Assembly: GCA_051294375.1 (NCBI GenBank)
Contig: CM119266.1
Coordinates: forward strand, 11,753,786-11,817,785
Length of the DNA: 64,000 nucleotides
Reading direction: 5' to 3'
From: Paraspadella gotoi
Lineage: Eukaryota; Chaetognatha
This document shows, in pieces, positions 23,821 to 37,300 of this stretch; the first letter of the stretch is position 1; each line of letters opens with the position of its first letter. The notes below the pieces were generated by a model. The model saw only the letters and a list, made by a program, of their open reading frames with translations, searched no databases and was not told the DNA's origin. The position numbers and the translations under genes were made by a program.

Positions 23821-24367
23821 AATAAATAACTACGAAAAAGAAAGGATTATCGCATCAATTTTACTATTTAACGTTTTACCTAAATGGTAGATCGCTTGAA
23901 GCTTTAAGTTAATTTGATTTTTAAGTTTTTGATATTAAATTCAAGACATAAATTTTTAAAAGGTGAATATTCGTCGTTTTACAAATTGATACTAAAAACG
24001 AATTTTAAAGCAATTTTATCGAACGCTTAATGCGTGGATTTTCCTCTTCATTTCTGTTTGATAGTGTGTTGTTGTAATTGCTTTATTCGGAACATTTTTT
24101 TTAATGGTTTATAGCATCCATAAGAATCACGTTGTCTTTACTAAAGATCGAAAATTAAAAACTAACCACCTTATTTTCTAAAAAAAAAGTATAATTATTC
24201 ACGAGCGCTAAGCGTCTGATTTCATAAAGTTCCATTGGAGACGGTAGAATTTGAATAAATGAATAAAGAAGCCACTTAAATTCAATTTCCATTTCCCTCG
24301 TTTAAAAGATGACTTATTCCACAAGTTGAATCTTAGACAAAAAAAACATTCAGACGTTCTAAGAAAT

Positions 24368-25895
24368 TTAGATGATGGAGGGATCCCAAGGCTTTCGTCC
24401 GCTGGCGAGGACAAAGTTCCTCGGCGCCTCGTCCTGGGGCGGCCTCTTTCGAGGATCCCAAGGCGGGAGGGCCTGATTCAACATCTTCGCCGTGACGGGC
24501 CACTGGAGCGGGTAGGGGGATTGAGATGGGGAGAAGGGAGAGGGTGAATGAAGTGGAGAAAAGTGAATCTCGAGGATGTGAAGGATGACCCAAACCTAAT
24601 TTCGATTCAAAATAAACTAATTTAACGAATTTAAATTTCAAAACAATTCTTTAAAAAAAAAGTAAAACCTTTTTGAGGTTCTTTCCGAATTCGTTGGTGG
24701 ATGACGTCTCGGAGGCGTTGCTCGATCGACGATCGCTTACGAAATCTTTGTCGTGCAGTTTCATCTTTTTGCCTAAAGAAACGGAGAGAAAAAAAAACCG
24801 AATGGCGAGGAGCAAATATATCGCGACGACAGCTGTCTGTTAAATGTTTGCGAACGGAAGTATTGACCATGTCGCTTTGCCGTGACTAAATAGAAACATA
24901 GTAACTCAATAGGAACGGAAAACGTAGGGAATAACAAGGTTCATTCTTTAAGTATCATTTAAAACAATTAATCAATTCGAGAGGAAACCTCCATAGATTT
25001 ATTATCGGATATTGAAAAAAAATATATTTCCGATATTAAAATATTCTTTATTAAAAATTATCGTGTGGCGAAACTTAATTTCGCCTCCCGTATAGCTTGG
25101 TGAAACACAGCTCGTTCCATTTTTTTATCTACATCTCATTTATCTCAACTCGAGCTCTTTTTAATTTTGAACCCAATTTTTACGGAATTATATAATGACT
25201 CCCTCCACGAACCATGAACAACGTATTCCGGATTCCTAATGTTGGTGGTGTTGGCCTTGCACCTCTCCATCATCTCACTCGCCATCCGCCCCATCCTTTC
25301 GGGCACGTCGTAGGGCAAGGCGCAGGACGGGCGGAAGGGATCCGGCTCGGGCTCCTTCTTCTTAGTGGAAGAGGCCGAGCTTGGCGATGAGAGGGTAAAG
25401 GGGTGGAGAATGGGATGCGTTTAAACGTATATATTTATAATAATATAAATAGTAACACTTCACTTTACATAATACATATCAATTATCAGGATTCATTGAT
25501 TGAATGATTGATTGATTGATTAAATTATTAAATTATTAAATGTTTGACTGATTGATTGATTGATAATTTTTATTTTTAATAGAGTAATAAAACCTTTGCT
25601 CCTCGTCCTCGCTCCTCCACTCATAACTCTCGAATTCCCCGCCCGACGTCGACTCCTTGATCGTCCACTCCAGCCGCTCCACCTCCTGGCGCAAAACCTC
25701 CACCAGATTTTCTAGGTTCTTTCGTTCCAGTCGCTCGATGTCGTCGACGCAAACGCGTTCGTCCTGAGAGAATACAATTCTTTTATTACAATATTGTATC
25801 TGGTATATTGTTCAATTGTTTAAAAATTTTTTTTTTCATACTTCTTTCTTGCTTTGTTTATTTCTTTATTTCTTTCTTTCTTTCTTTCTTTCTTT

Positions 25896-25931
<36 letters not shown>

Positions 25932-26012
25932 TTCTTCTTTCTTTCTTTCTTTATTTATTTATTTATTTCTGTCTCTTAAGATTCCCCTCCTTTCTTCTTC
26001 TTTCTTCTTTCT

Positions 26013-26077
<65 letters not shown>

Positions 26078-26528
26078 CTCTTTTTTCTTCCCTTTCTCAT
26101 TTTCCCTCCTCAACGCTGTCGAGTAAAGCGTTCCGCTCCGACCGAAACCAGGCGTGGTTCTTAAACTCTTCCTCCTCGCCAGGCCCCAACTTGATGAGCG
26201 CCGTCTGCGTCGCCTGATGTTTGGCGTCGTCGGTCTTGCGCGCAATGTCGTCCAACCCGCTGCGCTTGATCTTGTTCATCAGCTCCTCCAGGAAATCCTG
26301 ACTTCCATCCAGCCAATCCTGTAGGTCCTGGACGTCGCCCTCCAAGTCTTTGATGCGATCCAGGTTCCTGGGGAAAGTTAAACCGACAGACAATGAGTTA
26401 TCGGACAATGTAAAAAGAAAGGTAAAAAGTGGATAAAATTAAAAGTTGTAGATAGATCAATAAATAGATTTTGGGAGCGATTGATAAATATTTAGATATA
26501 CAGATAGATAGATACGTAGGATAGATAT

Positions 26529-26592
<64 letters not shown>

Positions 26593-28187
26593 AAGGATAG
26601 ATAGATAAACAACTATTTTCCACAATAGTCGTTTTCGTTGACGTCATTCGTCCATTAAATCAGCGTGACGTCACTAATTCGAATTCCCAAGTGTGAGGTC
26701 TTGTGATGGATCACTCAAAATCAGATTTTGAGAATTTGAGTATATACTTCTCAAATCTTATCTCTGTAAGCTAAAGAAATTGTAAGAGATTTTCCGCCAA
26801 ACTCGAGTATTAATGAACGCGGTTTGGCAGCTTGGGCCACCCCCTACAGAGGAGGCCAGTGGTTTGGATTATGAATCATTTTTAAATTTCCGTCTCACGG
26901 TGAAGTAAATAGGAATATTTAATGTTCTTAAAATTGAAGATTGTTTGCTGAATGTTGACTCAATTCCTCGAATGGTTGTGGAAAAAAACTATGCGAAATG
27001 ATTCGATAAGGACGAAAAATGTCAATGGCTCTTGACGTCGACAATGCCCAAAATATTTGGAGCTTCGTCGGTTGTTTGTCTTTGTCGTTTTGTTGGCAGC
27101 CACGAAAAGCTTTTTTGTCTGTTTGTACAAAGATAAAGACAGGCGCATAATCGTGTTGCTACATATCTTCTTCATACTTCCCCAACTCACTCGTATTGCT
27201 GCTTGTCCTTAAAATGCCGCAACTCCTCCAACTCCTTGGAGGCGACGTCGAGTTTGGCCGTCAACTGCCCCCAAGGCTGCGCGATTTGCGCCAAGACCAC
27301 GAAGGAGAGGGTGTGGCCGATGCTGGGGTCGACGACCAACTCGAGGTAGGGATCCAACGCCAGGGCCTCCTCCCAATACTTTTCGTATTTAGCGCGTTTG
27401 GCGTTGAGTTTCTCGCGGAGATCCTTGGCGGCTGGAGAAGAAAAGAAGTTGGCAGGGGCGTGAAGAGAACTGGTGGGCGCTTTAAAGAATTTGTCGGCTG
27501 GCCCCGGACGGCTTTTTAAGCTAAGCTAATTTCATCTCCGTAATATTGACATTATAACTTGAAGTAAAAAAAAAGAATATTTATGCATGTTTTTAAGGAC
27601 TTGGAAAGTTATTAAATTTTTAGTTATATTTGCCTTTTTTTATTCCCTTTCTCGACTAGAATACCAGTGCCTTCAACATTTGTCAACTTTCCCCGCTCAG
27701 CATCCACACTCTCTCGACACTCCCCAGCCCACCACTCCGGCCCACCTTGTATCCCGTCCTCCTTCGTCGTCACCACCTTCTTGTCCATCATGTAGAGGAA
27801 CTTGAGCGCCTTCTTCACCTGATCCTCCCAGGAGGCTTTGGCCGCGCGATTCTCCTCGGACTTCTTGTCAATCACGCGTTGCAGCTTGGCGGCCTCCTTG
27901 TTGATGGCGGCCGTGTCTCGGCCGAACTGTTCCACCCAGAACCGGAGATGCCGATCCTTGGGGATGAGCAAATCCCAACTGCCCTTTTGTTTCTTGCCCT
28001 TCTTTCCCTTGTTGCGTTTGGCGGCGGCGACTTCGGCCGCTTTCGCCGCCGCCGCCGCCATCGCCATCATCGCTTCCTTCTGCTCTTGCTTCTTGCGCTC
28101 TTCTTCAGTCATTTCGGCGGGCTCTGCAGGCGCGGCCGCCGGCGCTTCCGGCGGCGGTTCCGGCGCCACCGGTGACGCGCCGTCCAT
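24368..28187 (-). CDS. Unrecognised coiled-coil protein, seven exons, 503 residues
   Basis: Exons: 27746-28187, 27191-27431, 26115-26367, 25594-25763, 25213-25379, 24669-24772, 24368-24502. All phases agree from ATG 28187 to TAA 24368. The N-terminus is Ala/Pro-rich, then Lys-rich (KRNKGKKGKKQKG). Residues about 75-145 and 150-360 are charged and heptad-like (KDLEGDVQDLQDWL, DIERLERKNLENLVEVL). The C-terminus has two Trp-Asp-Pro motifs (PPWDPRKRPP and KPWDPSII). There is no signal peptide or membrane segment. The gene lies 0.8 kb upstream of the cyclase on the same strand. A cytoskeletal or ciliary role would suit the coiled coils and the sAC neighbour, but I do not recognise the family. The donors at exons 4, 5 and 6 are weak. 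Confidence 0.72.
25063..25125 (+). repeat. Fragment of a dispersed repeat, pair with 41613-41853
   Basis: Shares TGGCGAA.C.TAA.TTC.CCTCCCGTATAG.TTGGTGAAAC with the longer copy in the oxygenase gene. Only the first 60 bases are present here. It lies in the intron between the fifth and sixth exons of the coiled-coil gene. Confidence 0.6.
25868..26095. repeat. (CTTT)n microsatellite in an intron of the coiled-coil gene
   Basis: Three blocks of CTTT with TTAT and CTTCTTT interruptions fill most of the intron after exon 26115-26367. They act as a long pyrimidine tract on the plus strand. Confidence 0.95.
26505..26592. repeat. (GATA)n microsatellite
   Basis: About 20 units of AGAT on the plus strand, in the intron between exons 27191-27431 and 26115-26367 of the coiled-coil gene. 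Confidence 0.95.
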
Positions 28188-28635
28188 TTTGTTGCCGAGT
28201 CTGGGGAACGAGGACTAAGGGATGGGCGAGTCGGGATCCGGCTAACGAAAATTGTGAAAGAATAACAATTGTTTTAAAATTGAGATAATAGGCATAGCAA
28301 CGTTCTCAGTTGCAACTGAGCAACTGAACAACCAAACAAAAATATTCAATACTAGACAATACCTTGAGCATGGGAATCGTTCATAATACCGCTCTTACCA
28401 GTAGAAGTTTATCTCGCGTTAAAACGCGCACGCAGAGATGAGCACGCAATTCAAAAGCTCGCACGAACTCGCACGCACCTGTTGGTTCGACCTCCTATTC
28501 CGACGAAGCTTTTATCGACCTAAAATCTCAATATCGCCTATTCTCCACTTTTATCAATTCAGTCTAAAAAGTCTCAGATCAAATCCCCCGGGTTAATCCG
28601 CTTTTGGATTTACATGGTTATTTCTTATGTGATTG

Positions 28636-28689
<54 letters not shown>

Positions 28690-28722
28690 CTTCTCTCTCT
28701 CTCTCTCTCTCTCTCTACTCTC
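28636..28722. repeat. (CT)n microsatellite upstream of the coiled-coil gene
   Basis: Nearly pure CT for about 85 bases, 450 bp before the start codon of the minus-strand gene. Confidence 0.95.
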
Positions 28723-28863
28723 TCCAAAACTCGTCCCACGACTTTTGGGCTCTGATCTGGTTTCGCGTCAGAAGATAATTTTCGATCCTTGACGAACGAA
28801 TTTCTTCACGTAACGGAGTAGATACGTTTTCAAAAAAAAAAACTTTTTTGCTTCTTGAATTCA

Positions 28864-29490
28864 AACAAGTTTGAGCAAACAATGTCGGATCTGCCTACGA
28901 TAAATAAGCGGTAATAAGCTAAACCGATGATAAATATTTTCTGACTTTCAGTTTGTGATCTTAACAGATCATAACATAACAAATCATAACAGACTTCTTA
29001 ATAAATCTATGAAAAATCTTTAAATCAATTGATCTATCACTCATACCAACTTGCATGATTTAGTTAACTTGCATAATTTGGTAATATTGCATAATTTGGT
29101 CAATTTGCATAATTTGGTCAACTGGCATAATTTAATGAACTTGAATTATTTGTTCAACTGGCATAATTTGGTTAACTGGCATAATTTGGTCAACTAGCAT
29201 AATTTGGTCAACATGCAGAATTTGGTCAACTGGCATACTTGGATCAACTGGCATAATTTGGTTAACTGGCATAATTTGGTTTACTGGCATAATTTTATGT
29301 ACTGGCATAATCCATCCATCCAATCACGAGTAATTGGTGTTTAATGAAAAGGTGGGACGGACCTTCAGACAGACAGATGGATGTTCTTATATGATAAAAA
29401 TTATTTACCGACCAGATTTTGGGGTGGGGCCGACTGACCGACAAAGTTAATTATAGAGTCGGAATCTGCGATAAGCAGAACCGACTAAAA
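28864..29490 (+). mobile_element. Helentron/HINE-like non-autonomous element, copy 2
   Basis: Same leader (AAGTTTGAGCAAACAATG) and TCGGATCTGC start as copy 1, and the same end (AATTATAGAGTCGG, hairpin, CCGACTAAAA). The middle differs. Instead of TTAATTAA and GGAC repeats it holds about 14 units of a 16-18-bp repeat, GGCATAATTTGGTCAACT, at 29050-29310. The shared ends with variable tandem cores define the family. Confidence 0.65.
29050..29310 (+). repeat. Tandem array of a 16-18-bp unit
   Basis: Units of the form AATTTGGTCAACTGGCAT, with a few T/C changes at one position, are repeated about 14 times. The unit also occurs four times inverted near 4320-4385 in copy 3 of the element. Each unit has a GTTAAC/GTCAAC core. 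Confidence 0.85.
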
Positions 29491-31300
<1,810 letters not shown>

Positions 31301-31351
31301 TTTTCTTTCTCCGTCTCCTTACGTTTTAGAGGAGCGGTTTAATTTCGAAAG

Positions 31352-31410
31352 ATGATTGGGCGAATTTACGACGCTTGGAGAGCCATTGGTGAAAAAGAGA
31401 ATGAACCCAG

Positions 31411-31461
<51 letters not shown>

Positions 31462-33755
31462 TCTCTCTTCTCTCTCTCTCTCTCTCTCTCCGGGCGTCAT
31501 TCTCGTTTTTTTTTTTTTTTTTTCCCACCGGTTTTTATATTTTTTTTTAATTTTTTTATTCGCATTTTATTTTCGCCCACGATTTAATTAACGAAGATCC
31601 GTAAAGTACTATCTATTAAAGGACTTAATTAATCGAATCGATTCTTGAATTAAATTAAAGTTGTCGTGACATCGATTTTAATGAAGGTCGTTTGACTCAG
31701 GAACGTCTCGCTTCTTCGTCCACAGACGTCTTGAGAAGCAACTATGACGCAGTTGGCAGGTAACAGACAATAAACTTTTATAAATTAAAAACAAACAGGA
31801 TAATGTAGTGACGTTATATCATTATCCGTTGGATACGACCGTTCCTTCATTCAGCGACATAATAGCGCACTGGTCTTAACGCATAATCTCCGAACTCAAT
31901 ACTCCCGAGTTCTAACCCTGGTCGGAACGGTCCTTTCAAAAGGAGTGACGGGCCGGTTAAACCTCCGGTAGCAAGCCTACCGCCCGATCCGGAATTCCGG
32001 AAAGCAATGCTATTGACGGATAAATCTTTCAGACCTTTTGGGCACACTAAGTGTGCCGGCGACCCGCTTTCCTCTCGGGCACTTCAATGTGTTTTTTTTA
32101 TTTAAATTACTGGAAGATTGATGTACAGTATTTGCTTCACACGGAAAGTTTTCTGCCCTAGAATTCGGAATGTCAATTTTCTTTAGTAAATTCGCAATAC
32201 GTAAAACCGGAAAAACAGCTTCTATTAATCTTAATAAATCTACGAAAAAGTCTAGACTGATGAATGACGCATTGACAATGTTAATATGATAGTACATTAG
32301 TACAATAGTACCTTTAAAAAATATTAAAAAACAACTTTCTTAATTCCTTCGATTACACAACGACTCTTTAATTTCGCGCCATTCGCGCCGTCGAAATGTT
32401 TTCCCAATTTATTGTCTCGTTGGACGAGTTCTGCTGCTGCACAAAAAAAAAAAAACAACAACCAGAACTAAAGATTGTCAATCTGATTGTATTTCGGGTT
32501 CGCAGGTCACAAAGGAGGCTTCATCGAGGCCAAGGCCGGCTTCATGCTCAAGAAGCTCAAGGAGAAAGAGTCGCGCTGCCTCAAGCTTCTCATGAAGGAC
32601 GAGTTGAAGTCGTTCGTACCAGAGTTTAGTGGAGTGGTGGTCAAAGATGGAGCCGAATACATCGAAATGAAAGTGAGTCGTTGTGCGTGAACGAATGAAT
32701 AAATGAGTGAATGGTTGTATGAGTGAACGAACGATTAAATGAGTGAATGGTTGAATGACTAATTGGATTGACCGATTACGAATTGCATCAAAGCTCAATT
32801 TATAAATTAATGATTAAAAAAATTAATGAATTAAATAACTTTCTGAAATCAAAATGCTTATTATAACACTCTTGAAATTATAATTCTTTAATTAGATAAA
32901 TTTCACTCAAATGTTTATCATGAATTATTTAATGCCCCATGCTTTAAGATTACCTTTTTCAACAGGCATAATTTAAGTACATCTTTACCAAGTTTGTTAT
33001 AAAAAAAACATAATCATGTTATAAAAAAAAACCGTCTAGTATTATGCAAATCCCTTCACCAGGATCTCCTGATGGACTTCAATTCTCCCGCCATCATGGA
33101 CGTCAAGATCGGAACTCGAACCTACGTAGGCGACGACGACGACGACGACGACCCCAACGATAACGACGACGACGACCGGCCACGCCCCGACCTCTACGCC
33201 AAGATGGTGGCCATCGACCCCGCGGCCCCGACAGAGCAAGAGCGGCGCGACGGCTTCATCACCAAGTGGCGCTACATGGACTATCGCGACTCCATCTCTT
33301 CCACCAAGTCACTGGGATTCCGACTTGAGGCCGTGCGGCTCGGCGGCGGCGCGGGAGGCGGCTGCGGCGCCGTCTCCAAAGACTTCAAGACGCTCAAAGA
33401 AGCCGACGACGTGGCGAAAGAGTTTCGTCGTTTCGCGGGAGGCGACGCCGCCATCCTACGGCGATATCTCGAGCGCCTCCTCCGCCTGCGGGAGACGTTG
33501 GAGATTTCCGAGTTTGTCCGGAGTCACGAGATGGTCGGGAGCAGCCTGCTGTTTGCCCACGACGCCGACGACAGATTCGGAGTTTGGATGATTGACTTCG
33601 CCAACACTGATCCTCTGCCGAAGGGCGTCATCGTCACACATCGGGCGCCAATCGTCCAGGGAAATCACGAAGACGGTTACCTCTTCGGCGTCGACAACAT
33701 CTTGGAGATTTTTGAGCGGCTGATGCTGGAAACAGAGGCGCCGTCGGGGTCTTGA
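31352..33755 (+). CDS. Inositol-trisphosphate 3-kinase, three coding exons, 298 residues
   Basis: Phosphorylates Ins(1,4,5)P3 to Ins(1,3,4,5)P4, tuning calcium release. Exons: 31352-31388, 32506-32672, 33063-33755, all in phase with GT-AG ends. The family signature PAIMDVKIG (residues about 77-85) is the PxxxDxKxG motif of inositol polyphosphate kinases. GSSLLFAHD, MIDFANT and EDGYLFGVDN are the later catalytic and metal-binding blocks, and GHKGGF with LMKDEL matches the start of the kinase domain. The ATG at 31352 follows an in-frame TAA at 31340, so the start is well bounded if the small first exon is right. Odd features are an Asp-rich insert (residues about 91-104) and a Gly-rich loop near 165. 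It has only the catalytic core; vertebrate ITPKs have long N-terminal regulatory regions. Other isoforms could start upstream. Confidence 0.93.
31408..31490. repeat. (CT)n microsatellite just after the first kinase exon
   Basis: The tract begins about 20 bases downstream of the donor at 31389 and is interrupted by several CTTCT steps. Confidence 0.95.
31855..32092 (+). mobile_element. tRNA-derived SINE, family B, in a kinase intron
   Basis: A GC-richer block in an AT-rich intron. It starts with a tRNA-like stretch having an A box (TAGCGCACTGG) and a B box (GAGTTCTAACCC) about 35 bases apart. A non-tRNA body follows (CGGGCCGGTTAAACCTCCGG and TTTGGGCACACTAAGTGTG). Only one copy is in this window, so the repeat nature is inferred from the Pol III promoter layout. 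Confidence 0.6.
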
Positions 33756-33912
33756 AGGACCGGAAAGCGGCGTCTTTTTGGCGTCGGCGTCGTCGCCTCA
33801 AACCGGTTTCCTTTTTTTCGATTAATTGCGTCCGTACCATTTACGTTTTCTCCGTCATTTGCACGTGTGCTCCAGTTAGTCCGATTAGATATTATTAGGT
33901 AAAGGAATGTGT

Positions 33913-33918
33913 AATAAA
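33913..33918 (+). terminator. Likely polyadenylation signal of the kinase gene
   Basis: AATAAA, 158 bp after the stop codon, in AT-rich DNA. It is the first such hexamer downstream. Confidence 0.5.
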
Positions 33919-33955
33919 TAACATAATTCTGATAAAATACGATGAGACTCCTAGT

Positions 33956-34863
33956 CACAAATAATCACTTGTTCGAAAGTTTTTCGATAGCCGGTCAGCT
34001 ATGATAAAGTAGTTGTCATGAAAATGCCTCTTGTCTTTTATCTTTTTATCTAAACGTTAGCATTGTTTATCATTTTTTCATGTATTTATGTTTGTTTCTA
34101 TCGCCAATTAAAAAAATTGTCATGACTTTGTACAAACGGTTATTCTTTTTCGACTAACAAAAAATTTTGTACATTATAAATTTTCTATTTCTGAAATGAA
34201 AGAGAAATCAATAAACGAAAAAAAGAGATCTCTAAAATGATTTGAACTTTCTATTATTTTTCTTCTTAGTTTATTTGAATATTTATAGTTTAATAAACCT
34301 GATTGTAAACGGTTCAAAATTCCCTGTTAGGGCAAACAAAGCAGATTCTATCTAGACCGAGAGAACTTAAATTTTGTCCTTTAAATGAGACAAAATTTTT
34401 GAAATAATTTTACCTTCACTATTACATTTATCACGATTTAGTAGTGATTCTATTTTTTCGCTTTGTTCCACCTGTCCACAGTAACGTTGTCCTAGTTTTA
34501 GTTTTTGGTATTTCGATTTTTTAGTTTAAGAACTAAGTCTACGCCGTAGAATACCCTATTTTTATTCATAAGTTCATTACCATTTTTAGCATGCTGTTCG
34601 TTTCAAGTGAAATATAATTTTTAAAATGTGACCTATAGTTTTATTTATTCCGAAATTATCAAAAGTAGTTATAATGTTCTAATAAGTTAAAAATAATTAT
34701 GATCAGTTAATCGTATAAGTATAATTCATATCGATTTTAAAAAATACGAACACGGAACAGAATTTTTTTATTTTAAATTGACTACTTACGATAGTGATAT
34801 CAACTATGATCATTAATCAAATCCGAAAATGAACGCCGACAAACAAAATTTCCCTCCTTCTCG

Positions 34864-34923
<60 letters not shown>

Positions 34924-34959
34924 CTCTCTTCTCTCTCTCTCTCTCGCATCCTTAAACCT
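33956..34959. other. Region between the convergent kinase and GABA transaminase genes
   Basis: The two genes converge here. The sequence is AT-rich without open frames of coding character and ends in a (CT)n tract at 34862-34945 that abuts the 3' side of the transaminase stop codon. Confidence 0.6.
34862..34945. repeat. (CT)n microsatellite at the 3' end of the transaminase gene
   Basis: About 80 bases of CT with two TTCT steps, 15 bp beyond the TGA at 34960-34962. It would lie in the 3' untranslated region as (GA)n. Confidence 0.95.
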
Positions 34960-36773
34960 TCAACTTCTTGACACCTCTTCGAACTTCTCCAAGAATATCT
35001 CGGCGTGATGCGGCTGAAAGACGAGTGCGGGCCGCATCCTGACGGACAAATCCCCGCATCCTCCGGTCTGGACGCCGTTGTTGCGCATCCAATGTACGAA
35101 GGCGTCGCGCGATTCGGTGGATGGAAGGTCGTAGGCGAGAAAGGTTCCCCGTCCTCGCAGGTTAAAGACCTTTTCCGGAAAGGTCTCAGCCACCCGCCCC
35201 ATTCCTTCCTTCAACGCCGCTCCGGCCGCGTTCACGTTCTCCAGCAGATTTTTCTCCTCCATCACGCGCAGCACCTTCTCCAGCATCAGCAGCTTGGACG
35301 GCTCCCCGATCCAAGTGCTCATGATCCGATAGGGCTCGGCTGGGCGGAGCTCGGCGTTGCAAAAGTATCCCCCGACAAGCATCTTCTTACTGAAGGAGAC
35401 GACGTCCGGCGGGCTGGGTAGGTCCCAATGCTCGTGGCCCCAGAACTTGCCCGTGGGCCCGCCGCCGGTTTGGACCTCGTCCACGATGAAGTAGGCGGCG
35501 TGCTTCTTGGCGATCATTTGGAGGCCGCGGGCGAACTCTTTGCTGCAATGGTTGTCGCCGCCTTCGGCCTGAATTGGCTCGAGCACGACGATCGCGACGG
35601 GCGAGTTCTTCTGAGTGGCCCATTCCTCCATGAGCTCCTCGACGCGAGAGAGGCAGTTCATGTCCTGTTGACGGTTGTGGTCCTCGTTGGCCTCGAGCGG
35701 GTACTTGTACCTGGGGAAGGGCGCCATTGGCCAATCGAATTGGGGCACGTCGGCCTTGTGAATGGCCTGCGGAAAAGGTGGATGGGTTTGGCGGGAAACT
35801 TTTGTACAACAGTTTTCCTTTTTCCTTGTTATTTCCTTGAAATTTTTTTCTGTTTTTCCGTCGGACGGTTTTTTCTATCGTTCTTTTCCGTCACTTTATA
35901 ACTTTATACTATATTGTCTGGATTTGAAGGTGTTAATTTTTTTGTAACTTCCAGCATATATAAATATATATATATCAATTTTTTTACTCATACGTTTGAT
36001 GGTATTTTTCTTTTAAAATATAAAAGTTAATATAATTATGTTAATGATTCTCTTTATATATAACTCTTCACCTTTGACCTCGACGCGGACAAAGTCCCCA
36101 TCGTCCGCCCATGAAATCCTCCGCTAAAGCTTAGCACGGAGAGACTCGGCGCCCCTGGCGCCTTGTTCAACATCACTGTGTCGAGCTCTTCTTGAGTGGG
36201 CGGCTTCCCTCCCCTCTTCTTGGTCCTGTAGGCGATGAAGCAAGCCTTGAAGGCGTTCTCGTTCGCCGTGGAACCGCAGGTCATCGTCTGCACTTCGCTC
36301 AGTCCCGCTGGCGCCACCTTCATCAGGGTCCGCCGCAGCAAATCTACCCAGTCGTGCGGCGGCAGCGGCCCCAGCGCCGGCCGGTTGGCGAAACTGGACA
36401 CCGCCTCCGGCCGGGAGAAGACCTCAAGGATCTCCGGGTGATTGTAGCCCAAAGGCATGGAGGAAATTTGCTGGAATACGTCCAGCATGACGTTGCCGTC
36501 CGCGTCGACGAGGTAGTTGCCGATGGATTTGCCGTAATCGCAGAAGAACTGCAGCACCGAGGTGTTGTGCATCGCCGTCAACTCCTTCTTCAGTTCGAGG
36601 CTACGAGGACCCGGATGCGGCGTCAACATACGGGGCCCGGAGGGTTCCCCGGGGACGAGCGGCTCTCTGGAAGATGACGCCGCCGTGGCGTTGGCGCGGA
36701 GCAACGCCGGTTTAGAGGAAGCGGCTCGCTTTAAGAGACGGCGAGATATGATGCCAAAAGAGGACATAGCCAT
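34960..36773 (-). CDS. ABAT: Mitochondrial 4-aminobutyrate aminotransferase (GABA transaminase)
   Basis: Transfers the amino group of GABA to 2-oxoglutarate, giving succinate semialdehyde and glutamate, with pyridoxal phosphate in the mitochondrial matrix. Two exons, 36072-36773 and 34960-35766, join in phase to 502 residues; human ABAT has 500. The N-terminus (SRRLLKRAASSKPALLR) is basic with no acidic residues, as for a mitochondrial presequence. SGGFHGRTMG, EPIQAEGGDNH, FIVDEVQTGGGPTGKFW and the PLP-lysine block SFSKKML (Lys361/362) are all present, as are STWIGEPSK and RGRGTFLAYD. One cysteine of the paired iron-sulfur ligand motif is changed: the sequence reads CGSTANENA where human ABAT has CGSC. 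High-GC third positions contrast with the AT-rich surroundings but match the other coding exons. Confidence 0.96.
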
Positions 36774-37208
36774 TTTTAAAAACAGTTTAAATAATTATAA
36801 AGATAGATTAAATATTAGTAATAACGTCGGAGCTTTATTGAGAGAGAGAGAGAGACAGCGAGACGCGAGGAAAAAAAATGTCAAAAGGCGAATGAATTAT
36901 AAAAAACGTTGAGAGATAAAAACCTCTTCTCCTCTTATCTGTGAAATTTCGACTGGTTCGTTTGTGGAAAAGTACTGAAAATGAAAAAAACTAATCGTGC
37001 GCAATACTAAAAGGCGCAACATGTCTTTTCCTTTCCGGTAGTTACCTGTAGAGAATATTGACATTCTGACTTTTGTTATAAGTTTTTTGAAAGAATTTCT
37101 CGTGTTGAATTTCGTCATTTAGGAGGTTCGGTAAAAAATCATATTTTTATCTAAAGGTATTTATTAGCAAATACCATTTCTGACGGACAGTACCGCCTAT
37201 GGTTACAT

Positions 37209-37300
37209 ACCTATGAAATTGGTACAACCAGTATAAAAATTATCTATTCATTTAATAAATAAGCTATCTTGCCCCTGACTTTGGACAGGCTTTGGTGGTT
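37209..37300 (+). repeat. Dispersed repeat, pair with 19197-19290
   Basis: The second copy of the TTGGTACAACCA...GACAGGCT repeat, in the same orientation, diverged by substitutions and small indels. Confidence 0.55.

Noticed and set aside
27747-28218. Plus-strand open frames opposite the first coiled-coil exon
   Set aside because: They are shadows of a GC-rich minus-strand exon with a clear ATG, donor and in-phase partners.
29050-29310. CRISPR-like array
   Set aside because: Units of 16-18 bp follow each other directly with no unique spacers, in a eukaryotic genome and inside a mobile element.
35005-35901. Plus-strand frames opposite the GABA transaminase exons
   Set aside because: They are antisense shadows of a well-identified enzyme.
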